From: Streptomyces sp. MNU76
GTDB lineage: Bacteria; Actinomycetota; Actinomycetes; Streptomycetales; Streptomycetaceae
Direction of reading: 5' to 3'
NCBI RefSeq assembly: GCF_020982545.1
Contig: NZ_JAJKLK010000001.1
Coordinates: 1,178,001 to 1,242,000, forward strand
Length of the DNA stretch: 64,000 nucleotides
Below are positions 36,010 through 45,573 of the stretch, in pieces (the first letter of the stretch is position 1; each line of letters starts with the position of its first letter). The notes under the pieces were generated by a model. It made no database searches. It was not told where the DNA came from and saw nothing but the letters and a program-made list of their open reading frames with translations. A program made the position numbers and the translations under genes.

Positions 36010-38712
36010 CTACAGCCCGTACCGCTCCCGGGCTTCCTTGACCGCCGTCGCCTTCACCTCACCACGCCGCGCGAGTTGCGCGAGCGCCGCGACGACGACG
36101 GACTGGGCGTCGACGCCGAAGTGGCGCCGCGCGGCCTCCCGGGTGTCGGAGATGCCGAACCCGTCCGCCCCGAGCGACGAGTAGTCCTGCTCCACCCACT
36201 GCGCGATCTGGTCCGGGACCTGCCGCATGTAGTCCGAGACGGCCAGCACCGGCCCCTCGGCCCCCTGCAGCGCCTGCCGCAGGAACGGCACCCGCTCCTC
36301 CCCGCGCAGCAGCGCCGCGTCGGCCTCCAGCGCGTCCCGCCGCAGCTCGCTCCAGGACGTCGCGGACCAGACGTCGGCCGCCACCCCCCACTCCTCCGCG
36401 AGCAGTTTCTGCGCCTGAAGGGCCCAGTGGATCGCCGTACCGGAGCCGAGCAGCTGCAGGCGCGGCGCGTTCGCCACCGGGGAGAGCCCCGCCGACTCGG
36501 CCGTGTTGAAGCGGTACAGGCCCTTGACGATGCCCTCGTCCACGCCCTCCACGGCCGGCTTCGCGGGCTGCGGCAGCGGCTCGTTGTAGACGGTCAGGTA
36601 GTAGAAGACGTTCGGGTCCTCGCCCGGCCGGGCCTCGCCGTACATCCGCCGCAGACCGTCCTTGACGATCGCCGCGACCTCGTAGGCGAACGCCGGGTCG
36701 TACGTCAGCGCCGCCGGGTTGGTCGCCGCGATCACCGGGGAGTGGCCGTCGGCGTGCTGCAGACCCTCGCCCGTCAGGGTCGTACGGCCGGCCGTCGCGC
36801 CGACGAGGAAGCCGCGGCCGAGCTGGTCGCCGAGCTGCCACATCTGGTCGGCGGTTCGCTGCCAGCCGAACATCGAGTAGAAGATGTAGAACGGGATCAT
36901 CGCCTCGCCGTGCGTCGCGTACGACGTCGAAGCGGCGATGAAGTCGGCCATGGAGCCGGCCTCGGTGATCCCCTCGTTGAGGATCTGCCCGTCCTTGGCC
37001 TCCTTGTAGTACATCAGCTGGTCACGGTCGACCGGCTCGTACGTCTGGCCCTTGGGGGAGTAGATCCCGAGGGACGGGAAGAGTGACTCCATACCGAAGG
37101 TCCGGGCCTCGTCGGGGACGATGGGCACCCAGCGGCGGCCGGTCTGCTTGTCGCGGACCAGGTCCTTGACGAGCCGGACGAAGGCCATGGTCGTCGCCAC
37201 GTTCTGCGAGCCGGAGCCCTTGTCGAAGGAGGCGAAGGTCTTGTCGGCGGCGGCCGGGAGGGGCGCCAGGGCGTGCGTACGGCGGGCGGGCGCCGGGCCG
37301 CCGAGGGCCGCGCGGCGCTCCTGGAGGTAGCGGACCTCGGGGGAGTCGGCGCCCGGGTGGCCGTAGGGCACGACCCCGTCGACGAAGTCGCTGTCCTTGA
37401 TGGGGAGTTCGAGCAGATCACGCATCTGCTTGAACTCGTCCGTCGACAGCTTCTTCATCTGGTGGTTGGCGTTCTTCGACGCGAAGCCCTCGCCGAGGGT
37501 GAAGCCCTTGACGGTCTGGGCCAGGATGACGGTCGGCGCGCCCTTGAACTCGACGGCGGCCTTGTAGGCGGCGTACACCTTGCGTGCCTCGTGACCACCG
37601 CGCGAGAGGTGGAAGCACTCCAGGATCTTGTCGTCGCTCAGCAGCTTCGCCATCTCGACGAGCGCCGGGTCCTTGCCGAAGAAGTCCTGGCGGATGTAGG
37701 CGGCGTCACGGGTCTGGTACGTCTGCACCTGGGCGTCGGGCACCTCGCGCAGACGGCGTACGAGCGCGCCGGTGGTGTCCAGCTGGAACAGCTCGTCCCA
37801 GGACGAGCCCCAGAGCGTCTTGACGACGTTCCAGCCGGCGCCCCGGAACTGGGCCTCCAGCTCCTGCACGATCTTGAAGTTCGCGCGGACCGGGCCGTCG
37901 AGGCGCTGCAGGTTGCAGTTGATGACGAAGGTGAGGTTGTCCAGGCCCTCACGGGAGGCCAGGGCGAGTGCCGCCGTGGATTCGGGCTCGTCCATCTCGC
38001 CGTCGCCGAGGAACGCCCAGACGTGGGAGTTCGAGACGTCCTTGACGCCGCGGCTGGTGAGATAGCGGTTGAAGCGCGCCTGGTAGATGGCGGAGAGCGG
38101 GCCGAGGCCCATGCTCACCGTCGGGAACTCCCACAGCCAGGGCAGCCGACGCGGGTGCGGGTACGACGGGAGGCCCTCGCCGCCCGACTCGCGGCGGAAG
38201 TTGTCCAGGTGGGACTCGTTCAGCCGCCCGTCGAGGAAGGCGCGGGCGTAGATACCGGGGGAGGCGTGGCCCTGGATGTAGAGCTGGTCGCCCGAACCGT
38301 CGGCCTCCTTGCCCTTGAAGAAGTGGTTGAAGCCCGTCTCGTAGAGCCAGGCGGCGGAGGCGAAGGTGGCGATGTGGCCGCCGACGCCGTACTTGGAGCC
38401 ACGGGTGACCATCGCGGCCGCGTTCCAGCGGTTCCACGCGGTGATACGGCGCTCCATCGCCTCGTCACCGGGGATGCCCGGCTCGGCGGCGGTGGGGATG
38501 GTGTTGACGTAGTCCGTCTCGAGCAGCTTGGGCAGCGCGATGCCGTTGCCCTCCGCACGCTCCAGGGTGCGGCGCATCAGGTAGGCCGCGCGGTGCGGCC
38601 CGGCCGCCTTGGTGACGGCGTCCAGCGAGGCCTGCCATTCGGCGGTCTCCTCCGGGTCGCGGTCGGGGAGCTGGTCGAGCGCGCTCGGCTGGATGGCGTG
38701 GGAGTCGGTCAT
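36010..38712 (-). CDS. aceE: Pyruvate dehydrogenase E1 component, homodimeric type
   Basis: A 900-residue thiamine-diphosphate enzyme of the AceE (single-chain E1) family. ATG 38712 starts MTDSHAIQPSALDQLPDRDP. Motifs: GGHIATFASAAWLYETGFNH, the ThDP fold GDGEMDEPESTAALALASRE ending FVINCN, and the C-terminal YDPAFAYEVAAIVKDG. It decarboxylates pyruvate and transfers acetyl to lipoyl-E2. The E2 and E3 genes lie immediately upstream on the same strand, split from aceE by a GntR/FadR-type regulator gene. A palindrome overlaps the aceE promoter. Confidence 0.97.
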   Translation of the reverse strand: MTDSHAIQPSALDQLPDRDPEETAEWQASLDAVTKAAGPHRAAYLMRRTLERAEGNGIALPKLLETDYVNTIPTAAEPGIPGDEAMERRITAWNRWNAAAMVTRGSKYGVGGHIATFASAAWLYETGFNHFFKGKEADGSGDQLYIQGHASPGIYARAFLDGRLNESHLDNFRRESGGEGLPSYPHPRRLPWLWEFPTVSMGLGPLSAIYQARFNRYLTSRGVKDVSNSHVWAFLGDGEMDEPESTAALALASREGLDNLTFVINCNLQRLDGPVRANFKIVQELEAQFRGAGWNVVKTLWGSSWDELFQLDTTGALVRRLREVPDAQVQTYQTRDAAYIRQDFFGKDPALVEMAKLLSDDKILECFHLSRGGHEARKVYAAYKAAVEFKGAPTVILAQTVKGFTLGEGFASKNANHQMKKLSTDEFKQMRDLLELPIKDSDFVDGVVPYGHPGADSPEVRYLQERRAALGGPAPARRTHALAPLPAAADKTFASFDKGSGSQNVATTMAFVRLVKDLVRDKQTGRRWVPIVPDEARTFGMESLFPSLGIYSPKGQTYEPVDRDQLMYYKEAKDGQILNEGITEAGSMADFIAASTSYATHGEAMIPFYIFYSMFGWQRTADQMWQLGDQLGRGFLVGATAGRTTLTGEGLQHADGHSPVIAATNPAALTYDPAFAYEVAAIVKDGLRRMYGEARPGEDPNVFYYLTVYNEPLPQPAKPAVEGVDEGIVKGLYRFNTAESAGLSPVANAPRLQLLGSGTAIHWALQAQKLLAEEWGVAADVWSATSWSELRRDALEADAALLRGEERVPFLRQALQGAEGPVLAVSDYMRQVPDQIAQWVEQDYSSLGADGFGISDTREAARRHFGVDAQSVVVAALAQLARRGEVKATAVKEARERYGL

Positions 38713-38819
38713 TGCGCCGCCTTCCTCAGTCGAAGGGGGTTCCCTCATCGGTAAGGGTTTGGGGGTGCCCTTGGTCTTTGGCAGGACAGGGCTGGGGCTT
38801 CGGTGGAAGCCCGTCGGCG

Positions 38820-38849
38820 ACTGTAACCCGCTGATCGATGATCGATCAA
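38820..38849 (-). promoter_or_regulatory. aceE promoter with overlapping palindromic operator
   Basis: TGATCGAT-G-ATCGATCA (38832-38848) is a perfect 8-bp inverted repeat around one base. On the minus strand it overlaps a -35-like TTGATC (38849-38844) and an 18-base spacer before TACAGT (38825-38820). The next upstream gene encodes a FadR/PdhR-like GntR protein, the obvious candidate binder. Function is inferred. Confidence 0.6.
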
Positions 38850-39002
38850 AGGGTTGCGAGCAAAATATCTTGATCACGAGAAAGTCGGCACGGGGTGCCT
38901 TCGGCGGTGGCACCGGGTGACCATTGTGATCCCGGGTTTGTGCAGGTGGGGCGGCGTTTGAGCGGGGGTTCGCTCAGGGGGTGAGTGGGTTGCGGCGCGT
39001 TG

Positions 39003-39118
39003 GCGGGTGCGGGTGCGTGGGGCTTCTCGCGCAGTTCCCCGCGCCCCTTGAAAGCATGGGGTGAGCCCGGGTGACCAAGGGGCGCGGGGAACTGCGCGAC
39101 CAGCCCTCACGCACCCGC
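39003..39118. repeat. GGGGAACTGCGCGA palindromic repeat, copy 5
   Basis: Arms TTCTCGCGCAGTTCCCCGCG and GGCGCGGGGAACTGCGCGAC, with flanks GCGGGTGCGGGTGCGTG and CACGCACCCGC extending the symmetry. It lies 3' of the GntR-family gene and upstream of the aceE promoter, so it should insulate the two. Confidence 0.87.
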
Positions 39119-39139
39119 GGCCGAAAGCGCACCCCACCG

Positions 39140-39781
39140 CTACGCCGGCTCGTCGTCCGTGTGCGGGGCGCAGCCCAACACGTGGGCCTTGACCAGGTCC
39201 GCGATCCGCGGATCCCGGCGACGGAACGCGGCCACCAACTCCTCGTGCTCCTCGGCGTACGACTGCTGGACCGTCCCCAGCCACCGGATCGACAGCGCCG
39301 TGAAGACCTCGATCCCGAGCCCCTCCCACGTGTGCAGCAGCACCGAGTTGCCCGCCGCCCGCACCAGCTCGCGGTGGAACGCCACCGTGTGCCGCACCTG
39401 GGACGTACCGTCGGCGTTCCGGTCGGCCTCGTACAGCGCGGCCACGTGCGGCTCCAGCGCCGAGCAGTCCTCCGCCAGCCGCTCCGCCGCCAGCTCCGCC
39501 GCGATCGCCTCCAGGCCCGCCCGCACCGGGTAGCTCTCCTCCAGGTCGGCCGCCGTCAGGTTCCGCACCCGTACGCCCTTGTTCGGCGCGGACTCGATCA
39601 ACCGCAGCGACTCCAGCTCGCGCAGTGCCTCCCGCACGGGAGTCTGGCTGACCTCCAGCTCCGTCGCGATCCGCCGCTCCACGATCCGCTCACCCGGCTT
39701 CCACCGTCCGCTCACGATCCCCTCCACGATGTGCTCGCGGATCTGTTCGCGCAGCGAGTGGACGACGGGCGCGGTGGTCAT
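39140..39781 (-). CDS. GntR/FadR-family regulator with FCD domain, PdhR-like by position
   Basis: A 213-residue regulator; ATG 39781 with AAGGAG five bases upstream. The GntR winged helix is SLREQIREHIVEGIVSGRWK, then RRIATELEVSQTPVREALRE. The FCD effector domain follows (YPVRAGLEAIAAELAAERLA; FHRELVRAAGNSVLLHTWEG), with the His and Asp residues that usually bind a metal and a carboxylate ligand. It lies between the aceE and E2 genes on their strand, like E. coli pdhR before aceEF. A role as a pyruvate- or carboxylate-responsive regulator of PDH genes is inferred. Confidence 0.9.
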   Translation of the reverse strand: MTTAPVVHSLREQIREHIVEGIVSGRWKPGERIVERRIATELEVSQTPVREALRELESLRLIESAPNKGVRVRNLTAADLEESYPVRAGLEAIAAELAAERLAEDCSALEPHVAALYEADRNADGTSQVRHTVAFHRELVRAAGNSVLLHTWEGLGIEVFTALSIRWLGTVQQSYAEEHEELVAAFRRRDPRIADLVKAHVLGCAPHTDDEPA

Positions 39782-39818
39782 GCGGGCTCCTTCGGCGGGG
39801 GACAGAGCCCCAAGGGCG

Positions 39819-39838
39819 TTGACCTCTAGACAATAGAG
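39819..39838 (-). promoter_or_regulatory. Candidate autoregulatory site of the GntR-family gene
   Basis: CTCTA-GACAA-TAGAG (39824-39838) is an inverted repeat, overlapped by TTGACCTCTAGACAA whose ends TTG/CAA are also symmetric. A -10-like TATTGT (39835-39830, minus strand) lies inside it, 40-55 bases before the start codon. FCD-type regulators commonly bind such TTGTCTAGA-like sites near their own promoter. Confidence 0.4.
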
Positions 39839-39980
39839 CCGTGGCCGTTCGGTGGAGAGGCGCACGGGGGTGCTTTCGCGCAGGTGAGACGAGACTTACA
39901 CGCTCCCACCGAGGACCGGTTTGTAAAGACCCGTACCGGCCAGGCTCAAGGGCCTCGTCAGGGGCGCGGCGCGAACACAG

Positions 39981-40016
39981 CGGTGCCCCGCCCGGAGAAC
40001 TCCGGGCGGGGCACCG
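39981..40016 (-). terminator. Terminator after the E2 gene
   Basis: A perfect 16-bp stem CGGTGCCCCGCCCGGA / TCCGGGCGGGGCACCG with loop GAAC, 22 bases past the E2 stop codon. Confidence 0.9.
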
Positions 40017-40038
40017 TCGTCACGCGTGCACCCAGGGG

Positions 40039-41803
40039 CTACAGACCGAGCTCGACCTCGAACTCGCCCGCCTCCAGGATCGCCTTGACGGCCGTCAGGT
40101 AACGGGCCGCGTCGGCGCCGTCGACCAGACGGTGGTCGTAGGAAAGGGTCAGGTAGGTCATGTCGCGGACGGCGATGACCGTGCCCTCCTCCGTCTCCAG
40201 GACGGCCGGGCGCTTGACCGTGGCACCGATGCCGAGGATCGCGACCTGGCCCGGCGGCACGATGATCGTGTCGAAGAGCGCGCCGCGCGAACCCGTGTTG
40301 GAGATCGTGAAGGTCGCGCCGGACAGCTCGTCGGGCGTGATCTTGTTGGCGCGGACCTTGCCGGCCAGCTCCGCCGTGGCCTTGGCGATACCGGCGATGT
40401 TGAGGTCACCGGCGTGCTTGATGACCGGGGTCATCAGGCCCTTCTCGGAGTCCACCGCGATACCGATGTTCTCGGTGTCGAAGTAGGTGATCGTGCCCTC
40501 GGCCTCGTTGATCTTGGCGTTGATGGGCGCGTGCGCCTTCAGCGCCTGGGCGGCGGCCTTGACGAAGAACGGCATCGGGGAGAGCTTGACGCCCTCGCGC
40601 GCCGCGAAGGAGTCCTTCGCGCGGGCGCGCAGCCTCATCAGACGCGTGACGTCGACCTCGACGACCGACGACAGCTGCGCCTGCTCGTGCAGCGCCTTGA
40701 CCATGTTGTCGCCGATGACCTTGCGGATGCGCGGCATCTTGACGGTCTGGCCCCGGAGGGGGGACGCCTCCAGGGAGGGCGCCTTCTTCGCGGCGGCGAC
40801 CGGGGCTGCGGCGGCCGGAGCCGGGGCAGCGGCGGCCTTCGCGGCCTCGGCGGCGGCGATGACGTCCTGCTTGCGGATACGACCGCCGACGCCGGTGCCC
40901 TTGACGGAGCCCAGGTCGACACCGTTCTCGGCGGCGAGCTTGCGCACCAGCGGGGTGACGTAGGCGCCCTTGTCGGTGGCCTTGGTGGCGGCGCGAGGCG
41001 CGGCCGGGGCCGGGGCAGCCGGGCGGGAGCCGGAGCGGCCGGAGCAGCGGCGACGGGTGCCGGAGCCGGGGCGGCCGGCTGCGGGTCGGAGCCGGAGCCG
41101 GAGCGGCGGGGGCGGGCGCCGGGGCAGGGGGGGGCAGCGGCGGCGGGCGCCGGAGCCGGGCAGCCGCCGGAGCGGCACCAGGGGCGCCGATGACGGCCAG
41201 CTTGGCACCGACCTCAGCGGTCTCGTCCTCGGCGACCGTGATCTCCAGCAGCACACCGGAGGTGGGCGCCGGGATCTCGGTGTCGACCTTGTCCGTGGAG
41301 ACCTCGAGCAGCGGCTCGTCGGCCTCGACGGAGTCGCCGACCTCCTTCAGCCAGCGGGTGACGGTGCCCTCGGTGACGGACTCGCCGAGCGCCGGGAGGA
41401 CCACGTCGGTGCCCTCGGCGGAGCCGCCGCCGGTGGCAGCCTCGGCGGTCGGGGCCTGAGCGGGGCCTCCTGCTCGGTGGAGGGCTGGGCCGCGGCGGGC
41501 TCGGGGCCGGCGCCGGAGCCGGGGCCTCCTCGGCGGCCGGGGCGGGGCGGCGGCGGGCGCGCCCGTGCCGTCGTCGATCAGTGCCAGCTCGGCGCCGACC
41601 TCGACGGTCTCGTCCTCGGCGACCTTGATGGAGGCGAGGATGCCTGCGGCGGGGGAGGGGATCTCGGTGTCGACCTTGTCGGTCGAGACCTCGAGCAGCG
41701 GCTCGTCGGCCTCTACGCGCTCACCCTCGGCCTTCAGCCAGCGGGTGACAGTGCCCTCGGTGACGCTCTCGCCGAGCGCCGGAAGGGTTACGGAAACCGC
41801 CAT
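40039..41803 (-). pseudogene. sucB: Dihydrolipoamide acyltransferase (E2, annotated SucB type), linkers frameshifted as sequenced
   Basis: ATG 41803 starts the first lipoyl domain, [20 protein letters not shown], with the lipoylated Lys43 in [11 protein letters not shown] second lipoyl domain follows at about 41391-41190. A peripheral-subunit-binding domain ([20 protein letters not shown]) and a catalytic domain with [20 protein letters not shown] and SYDHRLVDGADAARYL complete the protein. All domains are intact. The Ala/Pro linkers contain about seven missing C/G bases: three in linker 1, which returns to frame, and four in linker 2 (41170-40990). Families label it succinyltransferase, but the M. 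tuberculosis equivalent DlaT, formerly sucB, serves pyruvate dehydrogenase, which suits the aceE and lpd neighbours. Confidence 0.9.
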
Positions 41804-41862
41804 GGTTTCTGTTGCTCCTTAACGATTGCGGAAGTCTGGATCGTCGCTTCGTCGACCGAGGG

Positions 41863-43251
41863 TCAGTCGTGCGAGTGCAGCGGCTTGCCCGCGAGAGCCA
41901 GGTGGGCCTCGCCGAGCGCCTCGCTCTGCGTCGGGTGGGCGTGGATCAGCTGGGCGACCTCGGCGGGGAGGGCTTCCCAGTTGTAGATCAGCTGGGCCTC
42001 GCCCACCTGCTCGCCCATGCGGTCGCCGACCATGTGGACGCCGACCACGGCACCGTCCTTGACCTGGACGAGCTTGATCTCGCCCGAGGTGTTCAGGATC
42101 TTGCTCTTGCCGTTGCCCGCGAGGTTGTACTTCAGAGCGACGACCTTGTCCGCACCGTAGATCTCCTTGGCCTTGGCCTCGGTGATGCCCACGGAGGCGA
42201 CCTCTGGGTGGCAGTACGTCACCCGGGGGACACCGTCGTAGTCGATCGGAACGGTCTTCAGGCCGGCCAGACGCTCCGCCACCAGGATGCCCTCGGCGAA
42301 GCCGACGTGCGCGAGCTGGAGCGTCGGGACCAGGTCACCGACGGCGGAGATGGTCGGGACGTTCGTGCGCATGTACTCGTCGACCAGGACGTAGCCGCGG
42401 TCCATGGCGACGCCCTGCTCCTCGTAGCCGAGACCGGCGGAGACCGGGCCACGGCCGACGGCGACGAGCAGGACCTCGGCCTCGAACTCCTTGCCGTCGG
42501 CGAGGGTGACCTTGACACCGTCCTGGGTGTACTCGGCCTTCGAGAAGAAGGTGCCCAGGTTGAACTTGATGCCGCGCTTGCGGAAGGCGCGCTCAAGAAG
42601 CTTGGAGGAGTTCTCGTCCTCGAGCGGGGCGAGGTGCTTCAGCCCCTCGATGATCGTGATGTCGGTGCCGAAGGACTTCCAGGCGGAGGCGAACTCGACG
42701 CCGATGACACCGCCGCCGAGGACGATCGCCGACTTCGGGACACGGTCCAGGACGAGAGCGTGGTCCGAGGAGATGATGCGGTCGCCGTCGATCTCCAGGC
42801 CCGGCAGCGACTTCGGCACGGAGCCGGTCGCCAGCAGGACGTGACGGCCCTGGACGCGGCGGCCGTTCACATCGACGGAGGTCGGGGAGGACAGACGGCC
42901 CTCACCCTCGATGTAGGTGACCTTGCGGGAGGCGACGAGACCCTGCAGACCCTTGTAGAGGCCGGAGATCACGCCGTCCTTGTACTTGTGCACACCGGCG
43001 ATGTCGATGCCCTCGAAGGTGGCCTTCACACCGAACTGCTCGCTCTCGCGGGCCTGGTCGGCGATCTCGCCCGCGTGGAGCAGGGCCTTCGTGGGAATGC
43101 ATCCCCGGTGCAGGCAGGTGCCGCCGACCTTGTCCTTCTCGATCAGGGCGACGTCCAGGCCCAGCTGAGCCCCGCGCAGGGCTGCGGCGTAACCACCGCT
43201 ACCACCGCCGAGGATCACTAGGTCGAAAACGGTGCTGGCGTCGTTCGCCAC
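41863..43251 (-). CDS. lpdA: Dihydrolipoyl dehydrogenase (E3)
   Basis: A 462-residue flavoprotein. GTG 43251 has GGAGG seven bases upstream. The FAD motif is FDLVILGGGSGGYAAALRGA. The redox disulphide lies in VGGTCLHRGCIPTKALLHAG, the NAD motif is SAIVLGGGVIGVEFASAWKS, and the active-site base is in IHAHPTQSEALGEAH. It reoxidises lipoamide for pyruvate and 2-oxoacid dehydrogenases and the glycine cleavage system. The gene ends 59 bases before the E2 start, so E3 and E2 form an operon. Confidence 0.97.
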   Translation of the reverse strand: MANDASTVFDLVILGGGSGGYAAALRGAQLGLDVALIEKDKVGGTCLHRGCIPTKALLHAGEIADQARESEQFGVKATFEGIDIAGVHKYKDGVISGLYKGLQGLVASRKVTYIEGEGRLSSPTSVDVNGRRVQGRHVLLATGSVPKSLPGLEIDGDRIISSDHALVLDRVPKSAIVLGGGVIGVEFASAWKSFGTDITIIEGLKHLAPLEDENSSKLLERAFRKRGIKFNLGTFFSKAEYTQDGVKVTLADGKEFEAEVLLVAVGRGPVSAGLGYEEQGVAMDRGYVLVDEYMRTNVPTISAVGDLVPTLQLAHVGFAEGILVAERLAGLKTVPIDYDGVPRVTYCHPEVASVGITEAKAKEIYGADKVVALKYNLAGNGKSKILNTSGEIKLVQVKDGAVVGVHMVGDRMGEQVGEAQLIYNWEALPAEVAQLIHAHPTQSEALGEAHLALAGKPLHSHD

Positions 43252-43444
43252 GTCACGTCCTCCATGCATGTGCGCCGTACGCCGGTCGTCCGAGACCCGC
43301 GCGGCGGCTGGTGTCCGGCCGCTCTTCTTCGGCCCTATGGTGGGGGCCCTGTCCTGCCGAGCCCCATCTTCGCACTTGTCGCGGGCGAACGAGACGCCGG
43401 GCCGGGGTGTGAGACACCACACGCTCAGATGTGACAGGGGGCCG

Positions 43445-43488
43445 AGGGGCGGCGCCCCGTCAGGGGCGCGGGGAACTGCGCGACCGGC
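43445..43488. repeat. GGGGAACTGCGCGA repeat, copy 6 (half copy)
   Basis: Only the right arm GGGCGCGGGGAACTGCGCGA is present, preceded by GGGGCGGCGCCCCGTC, a small hairpin. It lies 3' of pepA. Confidence 0.8.
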
Positions 43489-43543
43489 CGCGGCCGGCCC
43501 GCAGTCGCCCGCGTCCCTCAGGTGTCGAGCTCTTCGGCGAATG

Positions 43544-45082
43544 TCAGCCCAGGTCGCCGGAGGCGGCCCGCTCGGCCAGTCGCACCAGCGTCCGCACGGC
43601 GGTCCCGGTCCCGCCCTTCGGCGTGTACCCGAACGGGCCGCCCTCGTTGAACGCCGGCCCCGCGATGTCCAGGTGCGCCCAGGTGATGCCCTCGCCCACG
43701 AACTCCTTCAGGAACAGCCCCGCGACCAGTCCGCCGCCGGCCCGCTCGCCCATGTTCGCGATGTCGGCGGTCGGCGAGTCCATGCCCTTGCGCAGGTGGT
43801 CCGGCAGCGGCATCGGCCACGCCGGCTCGCCGGACTCCTCGGCGGCCTCGTGCACCGCGGAGCGGAACGCGTCGTCGTTGGCCATGATCCCGAAGGTCCT
43901 GTTGCCCAGCGCCAGCATCATCGCCCCGGTCAGCGTCGCCACGTCGACGATCGCGTCCGGCTTGTCCTCGGACGCCTTGGCGAGCGCGTCGGCCAGGACC
44001 AGGCGGCCCTCGGCGTCGGTGTTCAGCACCTCCACCGTCTTGCCGCTGTACATGCGCAGCACATCACCCGGGCGGGTGGCGGAGCCGGACGGCATGTTCT
44101 CGGCGAGGGCGAGCCAGCCCGTGACGTTGACCTCCAGCTTGAGCCGGGCGGCGGCGACGACCGCGGCGAACACGGCGGCGGCACCGCTCATGTCGCACTT
44201 CATCGTCTCGTTGTGCCCGGCGGGCTTGAGCGAGATACCGCCCGAGTCGTACGTGATGCCCTTGCCGACGAACGCCAGGTGCTTCTTCGCCTTGGAGCTG
44301 GTGTACGACAGCTGCACCAGCCGGGGCGTGGCAGCCGAGCCCGCGCCGACGCCGAGGATGCCGCCGTAGCCGCCCTTGGCGAGCGCCTTCTCGTCGAGGA
44401 CGGTCACCTTGATGCCGTGCTCCTTGGCCGCGGTCTGCGCGACGGCGGCGAAGGCCTCGGGGTCGAGGTCGTTCGGCGGGGTGTTGATGAGGTCGCGGGC
44501 GCGGTTCAGCTCCTCGGTCACCGCGACCGCGCGCTCGACCGCCGCCTTGTGGGCCTTGTCGCGAGGCTTCGCGCCGAGCAGGACGACATCGGAGAGCGGC
44601 GCCTTGCCGTTCTTCGCCTTCGCGTCCTTGCCCTGCTCCTTGTAGGCGTCGAAGGAGTACGCGCCGAGCAGCGCACCCTCGGCGACGGCGGCCACGGCGG
44701 CGGCGTCGACCACGGGCAGCGCGAACGCGGCCTTCTTCGTGCCGGTCAGGGCGCGGGCCGCGGCACCGGCCGCGCGGCGCAGCGTCTCCGCGTCGAACGA
44801 GCCGTCCTTCTCGGGCACCGCGCCCAGGCCCACCGCCACCACGAGCGGAGCCTTGAAGCCGGACGGCGCGGGCAGCTTGGTCACCTCGCCCTCGGCGCCC
44901 GCGGCGCCGAGGGTCTCCAGGAGGCCTGCCAGCTTGCCGTCGTACGCCTGGTCCACGGCCTCGGCACCCGGCGCTACGACCAGGTCCCCGGACCGGGATG
45001 CAGGGCCCTTCGCGACACCGACCACGAGCGCGTCGACCCGGAGGCCCGACGCGGCGGCGGTGCTGAGAGTGAGAGCAGTCAC
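43544..45082 (-). CDS. pepA: Leucyl aminopeptidase (M17)
   Basis: A 512-residue cytosolic metallo-aminopeptidase. GTG 45082 starts TALTLSTAAASGLRVDALVV. The M17 signature NTDAEGRLVLADAL, the metal-binding GKGITYDSGGISLKPAG and the active-site KCDMSGAAAVFA are all present. It removes N-terminal Leu and other residues from peptides. Family members in E. coli also act as Xer accessory DNA-binding proteins, which cannot be judged here. It follows the E3 gene at a distance on the same strand; the equivalent mycobacterial pepB also lies beside the E2 gene. Confidence 0.96.
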   Translation of the reverse strand: MTALTLSTAAASGLRVDALVVGVAKGPASRSGDLVVAPGAEAVDQAYDGKLAGLLETLGAAGAEGEVTKLPAPSGFKAPLVVAVGLGAVPEKDGSFDAETLRRAAGAAARALTGTKKAAFALPVVDAAAVAAVAEGALLGAYSFDAYKEQGKDAKAKNGKAPLSDVVLLGAKPRDKAHKAAVERAVAVTEELNRARDLINTPPNDLDPEAFAAVAQTAAKEHGIKVTVLDEKALAKGGYGGILGVGAGSAATPRLVQLSYTSSKAKKHLAFVGKGITYDSGGISLKPAGHNETMKCDMSGAAAVFAAVVAAARLKLEVNVTGWLALAENMPSGSATRPGDVLRMYSGKTVEVLNTDAEGRLVLADALAKASEDKPDAIVDVATLTGAMMLALGNRTFGIMANDDAFRSAVHEAAEESGEPAWPMPLPDHLRKGMDSPTADIANMGERAGGGLVAGLFLKEFVGEGITWAHLDIAGPAFNEGGPFGYTPKGGTGTAVRTLVRLAERAASGDLG

Positions 45083-45573
45083 GGTGGTGAAATCTCGCTT
45101 CCGATTGAGTTTCGGTGGCCGAACGGATGGGTCGACGTGCCGGGAACGAGCCTAGGCCCTTGTTCGGCCCATCGGACCTGGAGCGTCGGCCGGTTGCGCC
45201 GCGCCGTCCGTATGGCGTCCGCTGCGACCAGCCTCCCCGACTTTGCCTCCCGGACGTGCAGGGAGATCCCCATGGCTGAGGGATAGGGGGATCCCTTGTC
45301 GCGGCTGCGCGGGGCGCGCGTCCATGGTCCTCGCGCGTGGTGCCGACCGTCTTCGCGCGTAGCGTCGGAGACCGATTTCGATCATCCCTGCGGGCGTTCA
45401 CCCCTATGTGACTTCATGGTCATTTTCGTGCGCTCATGTGCCCTGACCTGGGTGAGACCCGTCCCGCCGGTGAGTGATCAACTCATCTCATCGGTCTGCA
45501 TCGTTTCCACAGCTTCCCCTCGGTGCGGCCGTTCAGTCCGGCCCCGGGGGAACTTCTCGGGGAAAGGGCGAAC
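45083..45573. other. Region between pepA and the next rightward genes
   Basis: About 490 bases with no convincing gene and no repeat copy. The 45410-45510 part (CTTCATGGTCATTTTCGTGC; AGTGATCAACTCATCTCATC) is clearly richer in A+T than its surroundings and probably carries promoters. The pepA promoter should lie near its left end. Confidence 0.4.

Noticed and set aside
43232..45286. 684-residue plus-strand frame over pepA
   Set aside because: Shadow of pepA, which is a complete M17 peptidase.
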